A DNA stretch of 10,330 bases. Source: Pavlovales sp. CCMP2436 (Eukaryota; Haptophyta; Pavlovophyceae; Pavlovales). How positions within the stretch are numbered: position 1 is the stretch's first letter; each line of letters begins with the position of its first letter. The position numbers were made by a program, and so were the translations under genes. Under the pieces are notes generated by a model that was not told where the DNA came from, ran no database searches, and saw only the letters and a list, made by a program, of their open reading frames with translations. The stretch spans positions 155,767 to 166,096 of the forward strand of contig MU631652.1 in the NCBI GenBank assembly GCA_026770615.1, in the 5' to 3' direction. This document shows, piece after piece, positions 1 through 7,169 of the stretch.

Positions 1-94
1 CATTCCCGATTTTTGCCTCACCCAGCCATTCCCGATTTTTGCCTCACCCAGCCATTCCCGATTTTTGCCTCACCCAGCCATTCCCGATTTTTTT
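1..94. repeat. 26-bp tandem repeat, about 3.6 copies
   Basis: A 26-bp unit that starts CATTCCCGATTTTTGCC and ends CACCCAGC is repeated without mismatch from the first base. The fourth copy breaks off after CATTCCCGATTTTT. The array starts at the window edge, so it probably extends further left. No coding potential is seen in it. Confidence 0.95.
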
Positions 95-96
95 AG

Positions 97-265
97 AGGC
101 CTGCGAAGTCAAACTCGTGCTTCGCGAGCGGTGGGACAGGCTTTAATCGAGTTGCTTCGTTGGATCCACCGGCCGCCACCAGCCGCCACCTAGGCCTGCG
201 AAGCCAAACTCGTGCTTCGCGAGCGGTGGGACAGGCTTTAATATTCTTTAATCAAATTGCTTCGT
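97..265. repeat. Two direct copies of a ~65-75 bp dispersed repeat
   Basis: Copy one (97-160) and copy two (192-265) both begin AGGCCTGCGAAG, share CAAACTCGTGCTTCGCGAGCG and GTGGGACAGGCTTTAAT, and end TTGCTTCGT. Copy two carries a short internal insertion (ATTCTTTAAT). An exact 18-bp reverse complement of the core (132-149, TGGGACAGGCTTTAATCG) occurs at 462-479, so the family is present in both orientations. It may be a fragment of a short non-autonomous element. Confidence 0.85.
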
Positions 266-279
266 AATCGCGCCTCCGA

Positions 280-323
280 GCTCCACCCAGACTCCACCTA
301 GACTCCACCTAGACTCCACCTAG
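280..323. repeat. 11-bp tandem repeat (ACTCCACCTAG)
   Basis: Three perfect copies of ACTCCACCTAG lie at 291-323, preceded by one diverged copy (GCTCCACCCAG). A C-rich tract follows. This is simple-sequence DNA with no visible function. Confidence 0.9.
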
Positions 324-1590
324 CCCCCCCCCCTCCCCCCTCTCACCCACCTCTTCTGCGAGATCTACCACGACTTTGAGGATCGAACGAGATACACCTA
401 GCCCCTCGAGAAACCCACCGCCCCAGCTGATGGATTCGGACAATTCGGAGGGCGCCGCAGGCGATTAAAGCCTGTCCCAGCCTCCTATGCTGGCTTTGCG
501 GCGGCCTTGCGCTCGGGCTTATTGCGCTACTACCGGTCTCTCATCCACTTTTAAAGAAACTCAATATTCAATATCGATACCGGCAGTTAGTTAATTAATC
601 AAATTTCAAAAGCAAGCGGTCCGCCTACTCCATGTATTGTTTAGTTGCTCCGTGCGACCCGTATTTGTGTTTGATATTCGCAAGAGGTGTGCCCTACCCC
701 GGGCCGGGTATCACCGTCGTCGGGGCTCCGTGTCCCAGGCCACCCCAGGTACGGGCTACCACGATTCACGGCCCATGGTAGTTGACTGCGAGGGGAAAAA
801 GTCCGAATTGGGATCGTACGAAGTAACTAACGTTTGATTAGCAAGCTAAGTCTAATACTCATCATGCTGGACGGGCTTCGACCAGCTTCGGGCATGGCCT
901 CGAAGAGCCATCCAACTCCCCGCGCACGCCAAGCTGAGAGGAACATGGGCCACCCGTATTCAATCTGCAGTGTCTGACTGACTGATACGCGCGTCATTTT
1001 GAAAGCCCCCCCCCCCCTAGTTCGTTTGTAGGGCAATTCTGGAATTTTAGGTTGGGTCACCTCCCTACCCGATCGATCGGAGAAAATTTATGTTGGGTGA
1101 CCCCCTACCACTTCATTGAACTTTGGCCGCGGCACATCGAGGTTGGGAACCCCCCCTCCAAGCCTATTTCACAGACATTGCCTCAAATGAAAATTTATAT
1201 ATATGACCAGTGTGTGCTTCCCGGTAAAAGGGTTACGGGACTGACACTGCAAATCTCTTAAATTTCAAACCTAGGTTTGGTCTAGGGCCTCTTTGCGACA
1301 AGAGTGACAAGGGGGTGTGACAGAGAGGGGGGCGAGGGCCTTTTGACGGGAGATTTGAACTGGCGGCGGGGGCGTCGGGGGCGTTGGCGGGCGTCGGGCG
1401 GGGGGCGGGGGCCAGTCAAAATTCTAGAATTCTTTAAATTAAAGTACATGATATAAAATTTGACGCAAATATCTATACTGGTATCGGAACAGCTGACGGT
1501 CCGGTACTGGACCCGGTGCGAGGCGGACACTAGGCCGGCTGCGGATGGCTAGGCTAGGCACGGATGGCTAGGCTAGGCGATGATGGGTAT
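324..1590. other. Gene-poor, repeat-rich intergenic stretch
   Basis: No ORF here shows a recognisable domain, a long open frame or the GC-rich codon pattern of the real genes. The longest frames are about 66-82 codons and appear to be chance ORFs. The stretch contains three GTTGGG...CCCTCC-type motifs (1050-1160), a G-rich tract (about 1321-1412) and an AT-rich block (about 1418-1480). A short repeated sequence (CGGATGGCTAGGCTAGGC, twice) lies at about 1543-1579. Confidence 0.6.
1050..1160. repeat. Three spaced copies of a GTTGGGTnACC-CCCTACC motif
   Basis: Similar blocks lie at 1051-1070 (GTTGGGTCACCTCCCTACCC), 1092-1110 (GTTGGGTGACCCCCTACC) and 1142-1160 (GTTGGGAACCCCCCCTCC). They are separated by AT-richer spacers, with starts 41 and 50 bp apart. 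Each has a short inverted symmetry (GGGT...ACCC), so it could form a small hairpin. No function is claimed. Confidence 0.55.
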
Positions 1591-1885
1591 TGGTGAAGGT
1601 TGGTTAAGGTTGAAACGAACCTTCACCATTCGTTCGCATACTGAAGGGCCTACTGCGGACCGCTCTTATTGGTGAAGGATGAAGGTTTTTCCCCAAAAAA
1701 GTTTTTAGGATTTTTTTTTATCTGCGAGTACGGCGCCCCATAGGCCAGCGGGACGTCAATCGCCCACGAAATACTTTTCGGGCGAAAATCCTTCATCCTT
1801 CACCAAAATGAGCGGTCCGTAGTAGGCCTCTCAGTACGCGAACGAAAGGTGAAGGTTCGTTTCAACTTTCACCAACCTTCACCAT
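1591..1885. mobile_element. Foldback / MITE-like element with ~100-bp terminal inverted repeats
   Basis: The left arm (1591 to about 1690) and the right arm (about 1783-1885) are imperfect reverse complements. Matching blocks are TGGTGAAGGTTGGT, GTTGAAACGAACCTTCACC, TTCGTTCGC, GGCCTACT, CGGACCGCTC and TTGGTGAAGGATGAAGG. About 90 bp of non-coding DNA separates the arms. Size, long inverted ends and absence of an ORF fit a non-autonomous MITE or foldback element (inference). A target-site duplication is not clear. A G run follows the right end directly. Confidence 0.75.
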
Positions 1886-1891
1886 CCTCGA

Positions 1892-1892
<1 letters not shown>

Positions 1893-1921
<29 letters not shown>
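1893..1921. repeat. 29-base poly-G run
   Basis: An uninterrupted run of 29 G residues is followed by CGGCGGGGG. Such a run can form G-quadruplexes and is a common place for polymerase slippage and sequencing error, so its true length is uncertain. Confidence 0.95.
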
Positions 1922-1922
<1 letters not shown>

Positions 1923-2155
1923 GGCGGGGGTCGAAATTTAGATTATAAATTTATAAAAATATGTATAATTTAGAATTGACGGGCGAAGCGCGTACTGCAC
2001 CGGACAGAGCTGATGGTTCTGTACTGCGCGCGTGCATAAGGGGCATTGTCGGCTGAGCGCTTGCAGAGTTTGCAGGGCTTGCAGAGGCTGGGCCGGGGCC
2101 GGGCAATAATTTGCGGGGGGGGGTCTTGGGCGGCCATCTTGCATCTTGGCCATGA

Positions 2156-2485
2156 TGGCCATCTTGGGGTCTCAGTCGTGGTGCGCGGCGACGGCAGGCG
2201 GCACGCGTCCGCCCGTCCCTCTTCGGCGCGCCGGACCGCCCGCACCGCCCGCCCCTGCTCGAGCGCCGGGCCAACTTTGACGGCGTGCCGCTCCCCGCGC
2301 CCCCCTCCAGCCCGGTCTCGCACTGCCGCTCGTCGCAGACCCAAGCCGGCACGCCGCCGGGCACGCCGAGCACGCCCCGCGCCGGCTCGGAGGCCGACAC
2401 GCCGGGCACGCCGTGCACCCCCCGCGCGCCGTGCACTGGGCCCTCGCCGCCGGGCACGCCGCCGGGCACACCGCCGACGCTCCTC
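2156..2485 (+). other. Open Pro/Thr/Gly-rich frame upstream of the polymerase start
   Basis: The polymerase frame stays open upstream of its first ATG, back to a stop at 2153-2155, with no in-frame ATG. From about 2345 it encodes repeated TPGTP and GTPPGTP units (nucleotide repeat GGCACGCCG). This could be a disordered N-terminal extension supplied by an upstream exon or a non-AUG start. It could also be GC-rich 5' untranslated DNA that happens to be open. Both strands are open here because of the repeat, so openness alone is weak evidence. Confidence 0.4.
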
Positions 2486-5400
2486 ATGGCCAGCTCCAAC
2501 GCCAATGGGAGCAAGCTCTCCGTGACCTACAACGCCTACCCGCTCGCCGTCCTGGCGAAGCTCCACCCCAAGTTGATCTACGGCGCCAAGGAGCGCGCGA
2601 CCTTAGAGCTGCTGGCCACGCCGCGCAACCCGCCCGCCCACATCCTGGCGCACGGCGTGCACCTGGGCGACAAGGTCTTGTTCACGCACACGTGGGTCAA
2701 GGGCAAGCACGTGACTGACATCGGCCGCGAGTTCTGCTCGCTGCAGCAGTACCGGCGCGAGGTGCGCGGCCTGCTCTTCGGCGGCAGGTACACGGAGTAC
2801 GATTTGGTGAACTGCCAGGTTAGTGATAACCTTTTTAAAACTACCGGGTTAGTTATTAACCCTTTTAAAAATGTAAAGTTAGTTATTAACCATTTTTTCA
2901 AAGAATGCCAGGTTCCTCAACCATGTTAGTTACTAACTTAAAAAATTATAAATTAAATAACAAAAAATCAAGTTAGTTTTTTTGTTTAGTTTTTTTTTGC
3001 GCGCATTGCTTTTACAGCCGACGATCATGCTCACGTGGGCGGCGCGCAAGTACGGTCTCGCGCTGCCAACGTTGCGCCTGTACGCGGCCGGCTGCCCCGC
3101 CTTCATCAAGCTGCTCGGCGACACCACGGTCTGGCGCCGCGCCGCGACGAACATCGAGGCCGTCGCCAAGGAACTCGTCGTGCGGCTCTGCTTCGGCGGA
3201 AGCATCTACACGTTCGAGACGGACCTCTGCTGCACGCTGATGGGACCGGGCAAGGCGTTTGCGGAGGGCGTGGAGAAGGATGTGGGTGATTTGATGGCTG
3301 CCTTCGTCGCCGACGCCGACCTCTTCGCTAGCTTCGAGCAGGCCGACTTCAAGCCGTTCAAGAGCCACCTCGAACTCGAGCGCCGGCTCTTTTCGCTGGT
3401 TCTGCTGGACGCGGAGTACCAGTGCACGAGGTTAGTTTTTTTTCTTCTTATTTTTTGCTGCAAGCTGACGCCCTAACCTTTTTTTTTTTTTTGCAGTGCG
3501 GCCGAGTTGAAGATCACAGACATGGGCCTGACCACGGGGATTCGCATCTCGCATCTTCGACGCGCTCTTCGTCGAGCCCCTCGCCGACACGGCCGACGCG
3601 TCGCTCGTGCTCTCCGCAATGGCCGCGGCCGCCAACGAGCGCATCGAGGCCCTCTTCCCGCAGGTGGCCGGCATCCGCTTCGATCCGACGCCGCTCGCCT
3701 TCGGCAGCGAGCCACTCCTGCCCATCATTTCGCTCGCCAACTTCGTCTTGCGCGAGACGGGCTTTGCGCTCGAGCAGGTGGACGAGATGCCCGACCTGGT
3801 GGAGAACGGCGATGACGTGGCCTTCATGATGGCCTTCTGCATCTCCGTGAAAAACCGGCTCGTCAAGGACTGCCACAATAAGATGTACTATCGCGAAAAC
3901 GAGGTTAGTTATTGCTTTTTTCTTCTTCTTTTTGCTTTATTCTCATTTTTTTAAAAATGCCTTCTCAGGAACTGCTGTGGCAGCTTGAGGACGAGAAGGT
4001 CCCTCCGGCTGAGCTCCCAGCTGCGGTGCGTCGGATTTTGCTCGAGTTGGAGGGGCGCGACCCTGAGTTGAAGGTTGGTTTTTTTTTTGTCGGTGTGCTG
4101 CCTGCTTCAACCCCCCACTAACTAATCCCTAATTAACGAATGAATACAGCTCAAATGGGGCAAATCGCTCTGCGGGTCGCACTCCTGGTCGTCCTACCAG
4201 AACGCCCTGCGCATCTACACGCGCACTATCAAGGGCGAGATGTGGCACGGCAACCACCCGCACGTGATGGAGATCGCGCTCCTCGACTGCGTCTACCACG
4301 TGCTCAAGGACACCGTCCGCCCCTACAACGCGGACGACTACTTAGTCTGCAAGCTGAGGCTGGACTACGCCGCGTGGGCGGAGCAGTCGGCAGCCGAGAC
4401 GGACGAGGAGTTGCGCCTGCAGGACCTGGGCTTCTTCGAGGACGAGATCGCGCGCGAACGCACCTGCGGCCGTGTGGCGTCCGCGCTCCTCATGTGCCTC
4501 GGCAACTTCCCCAAGAAGGCGCTCAACTTCGAGGGCGACGGCAACAACGGCAAGAGCGGCTTCATCTCGCGCCTCAAGCACATGTTCCGCATGGTGAATG
4601 CGCTCGGCCAGAATTTCAACTACCGCTGGGTCGCCGAGTCCACGGCAGATGTGCGTCTAACCCTAACCCTACTCACTGTTTTTTTGTTTCGCCTGACCCT
4701 TAAAACCACAACAAGGGCGAGATCAACGTGTCCCTCGCGGAGGTGCTGATGAGCAAGGTTGTCCTGCTCGAGGAGGGCAGCAAGATCAAGGTCGAGCCGT
4801 TCAAGCGCTTTACCGGTGGGCCCGGGAGCGCGGTTGGGGCACGGCTTCCGTACCAGTCCACCACGCAGTTGGTCGAAAACCACTGCACGCCGTTCTTCTG
4901 CGTGAACACCAAGATCACGTACGACACCGGATCGCCCCTCGTGCCCGTCGATCAGGCGACGCTCAACCGCGTGGAGGTGTTGCGCTTCAAAGTGACCAAT
5001 TACGAGTCGGCCCTCAAGCTCGAGACCAAGGTCGCCGCGCTCGTCAAGGACGCCGAGCACGCCTACCAGACCGCCCGCGCCCACTCCGACTCCGAGCTGC
5101 GCAAGTGGGCGGCGGCGGCGAAGCGCAGCGTGCAGCTCTCGCCCGGCGAGCTCGCGTCCGTCGCGCAGCACAAGCTGAACCGCGACACCAACTTCTTCGA
5201 CGAGGCGGCGGCTCGCGAGGAGCTGGGCCGCTACCACCGCGTGGGCAACGCGTTCTACGCCTCCGAGGTACGTTTTTTTTTGATTTTTTTTTGCGTGAGG
5301 TGTGGCTCATCCTGCCCTGCCTCCTATGCCCTGCAGATCCAGAACAACACGATCGCGCTCACCACCGCTTTCATGTACATGGCCCGCCTCTGCCGCAAGT

Positions 5401-5993
5401 ACCACTTCGAGGGCGGCGAGGACTCGCTGGTTTCGCTTGAGGTCGACTTGGTCGCCGAAGTCCTCGCCGACGCGCCCCCCGACACGCTCGTCGACAAGAT
5501 CGCCCACTTCTGCAAGGCCGAGCTCGTGCACGACGCCACCAGGTGCGTCCAGGCGTCCGAGATGATGGCGGCGGTGGCCGCCTTCCTCGAGCGCCACGGC
5601 GAGCCGCGCGTCGACCTGACCTCCAAGCGCGGCATGACGGCGCTCGCGGCCCTGACCAAGACCGCCTTCGACACCGCCTTCACCTGGCTGCCGGTGCGCC
5701 GCGGCGCGCGCAAGGCCCGCCCCGCCTACGAGAAGTGCACGCTCGCCGACCCCAAGTACAAGAACAAGTATTTTTACTGTCGCGTCGCGCTCGCGCTGGT
5801 CGCGCTGCCGGCGGCCGAGGCGGTCGCGCTGCGGGAGGCCGAGGCGGAGGCCGAGGCGGCGCAGGCCGAGGCGGCGCAGGCCGAGGCCGCTTTCCTCGAG
5901 GAGGCGATGCACGGCTTCGAGCTGCTCAAGGACGTGGAGCAGCTGGGCGAGGCAGCCGACGCGCTCGCGACGCTCGCCGCCGCCGCGCACTAG
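2486..5993 (+). CDS. TV-Pol-type polymerase fused to superfamily 3 helicase, seven exons, one frame break
   Basis: Predicted exons are 2486-2818, 3018-3430, 3497-3903, 3969-4073, 4150-4650, 4716-5267 and 5337-5993, about 990 residues. The polymerase half shows motif A (YDLVNCQPTIM, Asp near residue 106), motif B (AKELVVRLCFGG, Lys near 162) and motif C (RIFDALFVE, Asp near 268, with Phe where related polymerases have His). The helicase half shows Walker A (GDGNNGKSG, near 548), Walker B (KVVLLEEGS, near 603), an SF3 linker (FKRFTGGPGSAVGARLPY), sensor PFFCVNTK (near 650) and a conserved Arg (NRVEVLRF). The tail is unassigned and includes an Ala-Glu repeat. The TV-Pol/SF3 fusion is known from virophages and related eukaryotic elements and should both unwind and copy element DNA. 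The ATG at 2486 is the first in frame, but the frame stays open upstream to 2156. Exon 3 starts in one frame and continues in another. Confidence 0.85.
2819..3017 (+). other. Intron 1 of the polymerase gene, with internal GTTAGT repeats
   Basis: The 199-nt intron starts GTTAGTGATAACC and ends TTTTACAG, joining ...VNCQ to PTIML... at phase 0. It cuts polymerase motif A in two. It holds three roughly 30-nt units starting at 2819, 2849 and 2879, each beginning GTTAGTnATnAACC followed by T/A runs. A fourth related piece (GTTAGTTACTAACTT) lies near 2925. Every unit therefore carries a copy of the donor-like GTTAGT. Confidence 0.8.
3497..3903 (+). other. Exon 3 of the polymerase gene with a +1 frame break
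   Basis: Splicing from 3430 to 3497 gives SAAELKITDMGLTTGI in the frame set by exon 2. From about 3545 that frame loses coding character and runs on as Arg-rich sequence. The frame one base later reads RIFDALFVEPLADTADAS, which holds motif C and runs in frame into exon 4. The downstream frame has a stop at 3505-3507, so it cannot begin at the exon 3 acceptor. The switch therefore falls between 3508 and about 3555. One extra base, two missing bases, a sequencing error or a programmed shift would all explain it. Confidence 0.75.
4651..4715 (+). other. Intron 5 of the polymerase-helicase gene with telomere-like repeats
   Basis: This 65-nt intron (GTGCGT...ACAAG, phase 0) separates the helicase Walker A exon from the Walker B exon. 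Just inside the donor it reads CTAACCCTAACCCTA, two units of the common eukaryotic telomere repeat on the complementary strand. This may be chance or a relic of break repair. Confidence 0.7.
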
Positions 5994-6047
5994 CGCCCCT
6001 CGCTAGCAGGCTCACAGGCGGAGGCCGAGCGCCCGCGTGACCGGCGT

Positions 6048-6254
6048 CTACACGCGGAAGGCCACGTGCGCCACCTCGCTCAGCACGAGGAGCGCGGCGA
6101 AGGCGGGCAGCACGGCGTGCCCCCTCGCGCGGGCGTAGACGGCCGCGGCAAGCAGCGTGCCCAGTATGTCCACGACGGCGAGCGGCCCGAGCCGGCCGAG
6201 CGCATCGTGATTGAATGATCCATCGCCGGAGATGAACGCCAGGCCGCACAGCAT
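6048..6254 (-). CDS. Small hypothetical membrane protein, 68 aa
   Basis: The frame from the ATG at 6254 to the TAG at 6050-6048 encodes 68 residues. Two hydrophobic stretches are visible, about residues 22-40 (GPLAVVDILGTLLAAAVYA) and 46-66 (HAVLPAFAALLVLSEVAHVAF), separated by a short basic ARARG loop. That fits a two-pass membrane protein. It converges on the polymerase-helicase gene, with about 55 bp between the two stop codons. No family is recognised. It may be the last exon of a larger gene or a chance ORF in GC-rich DNA. Confidence 0.4.
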   Translation of the reverse strand: MLCGLAFISGDGSFNHDALGRLGPLAVVDILGTLLAAAVYARARGHAVLPAFAALLVLSEVAHVAFRV

Positions 6255-6462
6255 ACTGTGCCGCCTCTGACCAGTCTGATGCAGCGCTGTTCCGAATAAT
6301 AATAAACTTGGCCAACTTGATTTGCGTATTTCGCCAAGACTGCAAATATTTGCGCGCTCAAAGTTAGAGGCTTATGCTCGACCTGCTCACTGGAGTGGCC
6401 GTCCTCGCGGTTGCGGCCTCGGTTACATCGCCACATGGATCGCGCTGGAGTTGAAGAAACGC

Positions 6463-6494
6463 AACTGTAGCGCTGTAGAATTGTAGCGCTGTAA
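6463..6494. repeat. 16-bp tandem repeat next to the Rep gene
   Basis: Two adjacent 16-bp units, AACTGTAGCGCTGTAG and AATTGTAGCGCTGTAA, differ only at positions 3 and 16. Each contains the palindrome AGCGCT. They lie about 20 bp beyond the stop codon of the HUH Rep gene. Short tandem repeats near a rep gene are often initiator-binding iterons, but with two copies this is only a candidate. Confidence 0.6.
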
Positions 6495-6513
6495 ACTAGA
6501 GTGTGCAGATTTT

Positions 6514-7119
6514 TTATCTATACTGAGCGTCGGCCGCATCCTCGGTGGTCAGGACGGCGACCTGCTTCGAGAGGTAGTGCGCCACGATTTGGCCCCAGTC
6601 GGTTTGCGGCATCAAGTCAATCTTGCAGGCGGGCAGGCTCTTGAGTGGCATCTGCCCCTTGCCCGCCGACGCGTGCAGGTTGTATGCCTCCTTGAAGAGG
6701 CCCTGGAGCGCGAGCTTGTTGATGCGGATCTGGCTCCAGTGCGCGATGGTGAGGTAGGCGTGGCAGTGCAGGGCGCCCGTCACGGGCCCGCGCTCGACCC
6801 CCGTCCTCACCTCGATCTTCTCTATAAACTCGTTCGGGTGCAGCGCGTCGTCGCCGTAGCACTCGGGGTGCGCAGGCCCAAAGGTGAGGATGTCGTAGAT
6901 CTGCTTGCCGAAGCACGCATTGAGCGCGGACTGCACCGCCCTGGGGTCCTGCGCCTCGTCGAAGGTGCGCCGGTTCGTGTTGAGCGTGATGAAGAAGTTG
7001 GACTGCTGCCGGCGGCGGCCGATGGCACAAAACGGACCTCCGCGGCCGCCATGCTGACGACTTTTTAAATTTTTAATTACGGCAGCACATAAATCCGTAT
7101 GTAAAGGGCAGGGCAGCAT
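6514..7119 (-). CDS. HUH endonuclease, Rep type with a single catalytic Tyr
   Basis: From the ATG at 7119 the product has 201 residues and all three HUH Rep motifs in order: motif 1 (NFFITLNTNRR, 41-51), motif 2 (GALHCHAYLTIAHW, metal-binding His118 and His120) and motif 3 (IVAHYLSKQ, nucleophile Tyr182 with Lys185). Such enzymes nick single-stranded DNA through a phosphotyrosine link and rejoin it, starting rolling-circle-type replication or transposition. The single Tyr and lack of a Pif1 helicase in the same frame argue against a Helitron. No helicase is fused, and a separate SF3 helicase lies in the convergent gene. The N-terminus is uncertain: the frame is open to an ATG at 7227, and another ATG at 7052 with a good start context lies in a different frame. 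Residues before about 38 look non-conserved. Confidence 0.8.
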   Translation of the reverse strand: MLPCPLHTDLCAAVIKNLKSRQHGGRGGPFCAIGRRRQQSNFFITLNTNRRTFDEAQDPRAVQSALNACFGKQIYDILTFGPAHPECYGDDALHPNEFIEKIEVRTGVERGPVTGALHCHAYLTIAHWSQIRINKLALQGLFKEAYNLHASAGKGQMPLKSLPACKIDLMPQTDWGQIVAHYLSKQVAVLTTEDAADAQYR

Positions 7120-7131
7120 GGCGGAACGCTG

Positions 7132-7151
7132 GCGCGGCCGCGCGGCCGCGC
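7132..7151. repeat. Perfect 20-bp GC palindrome upstream of the Rep motifs
   Basis: The sequence GCGCGGCCGCGCGGCCGCGC is its own reverse complement and consists of G and C only. It lies just upstream of the Rep ATG at 7119 and could extrude as a short hairpin. It may be a regulatory or replication element, or only simple GC repetition. Confidence 0.6.
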
Positions 7152-7169
7152 TGCTGCCGCCTACGGCGT

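Larger units (their letters stand above)
1404..2045. repeat. Diverged duplicated module flanking the foldback element
   Basis: Two stretches share the same order: a G-rich tract, then an AT-rich block, then a related sequence. In copy one (about 1404-1530) this is CGGAACAGCTGACGGTCCGG followed by TACTG. In copy two (about 1915-2045) it is CGGACAGAGCTGATGGTTCT followed by GTACTG. The foldback element and poly-G run lie between them. The second copy lies about 450 bp upstream of the polymerase-helicase start, so it may contain promoter sequence (inference). Confidence 0.45.

Noticed and set aside
1..94. CRISPR array
   Set aside because: The 26-bp units abut without variable spacers. This is a plain tandem repeat in eukaryote-like DNA.
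637..837. Plus-strand frame of 66 codons in the left intergenic region
   Set aside because: It is short, without domain or coding-like composition, and uses a non-ATG start. It is best seen as a chance ORF.
1282..1530. Minus-strand frame of 82 codons over the G-rich tract
   Set aside because: The Pro/Arg-rich product simply reflects the G-rich repeat. No motif and no gene context were found.
1951..2566. Several long minus-strand frames opposite the polymerase start
   Set aside because: They are collagen-like or Arg/Ala-rich readings of the GGCACGCCG repeat and the opposite strand of coding DNA. The plus-strand frame carries the recognisable domain.
4620..5237. Minus-strand frame of 205 codons opposite helicase exon 6
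   Set aside because: It is antisense to an exon with clear SF3 motifs. It is open because of GC-rich codon use and shows no independent motif.
5268..5336. Treating 5268-5336 as coding because the frame stays open through it
   Set aside because: It starts GTACGTTTTTTTTT, ends CTGCAG, is T-rich and encodes a run of Phe unlike the flanks. A 69-nt intron that happens to be a multiple of three fits better.
5307..5990. Minus-strand frame of 227 codons opposite exon 7
   Set aside because: It is a Gly/Leu/Arg-rich shadow of the Ala-Glu-rich exon and holds no domain.
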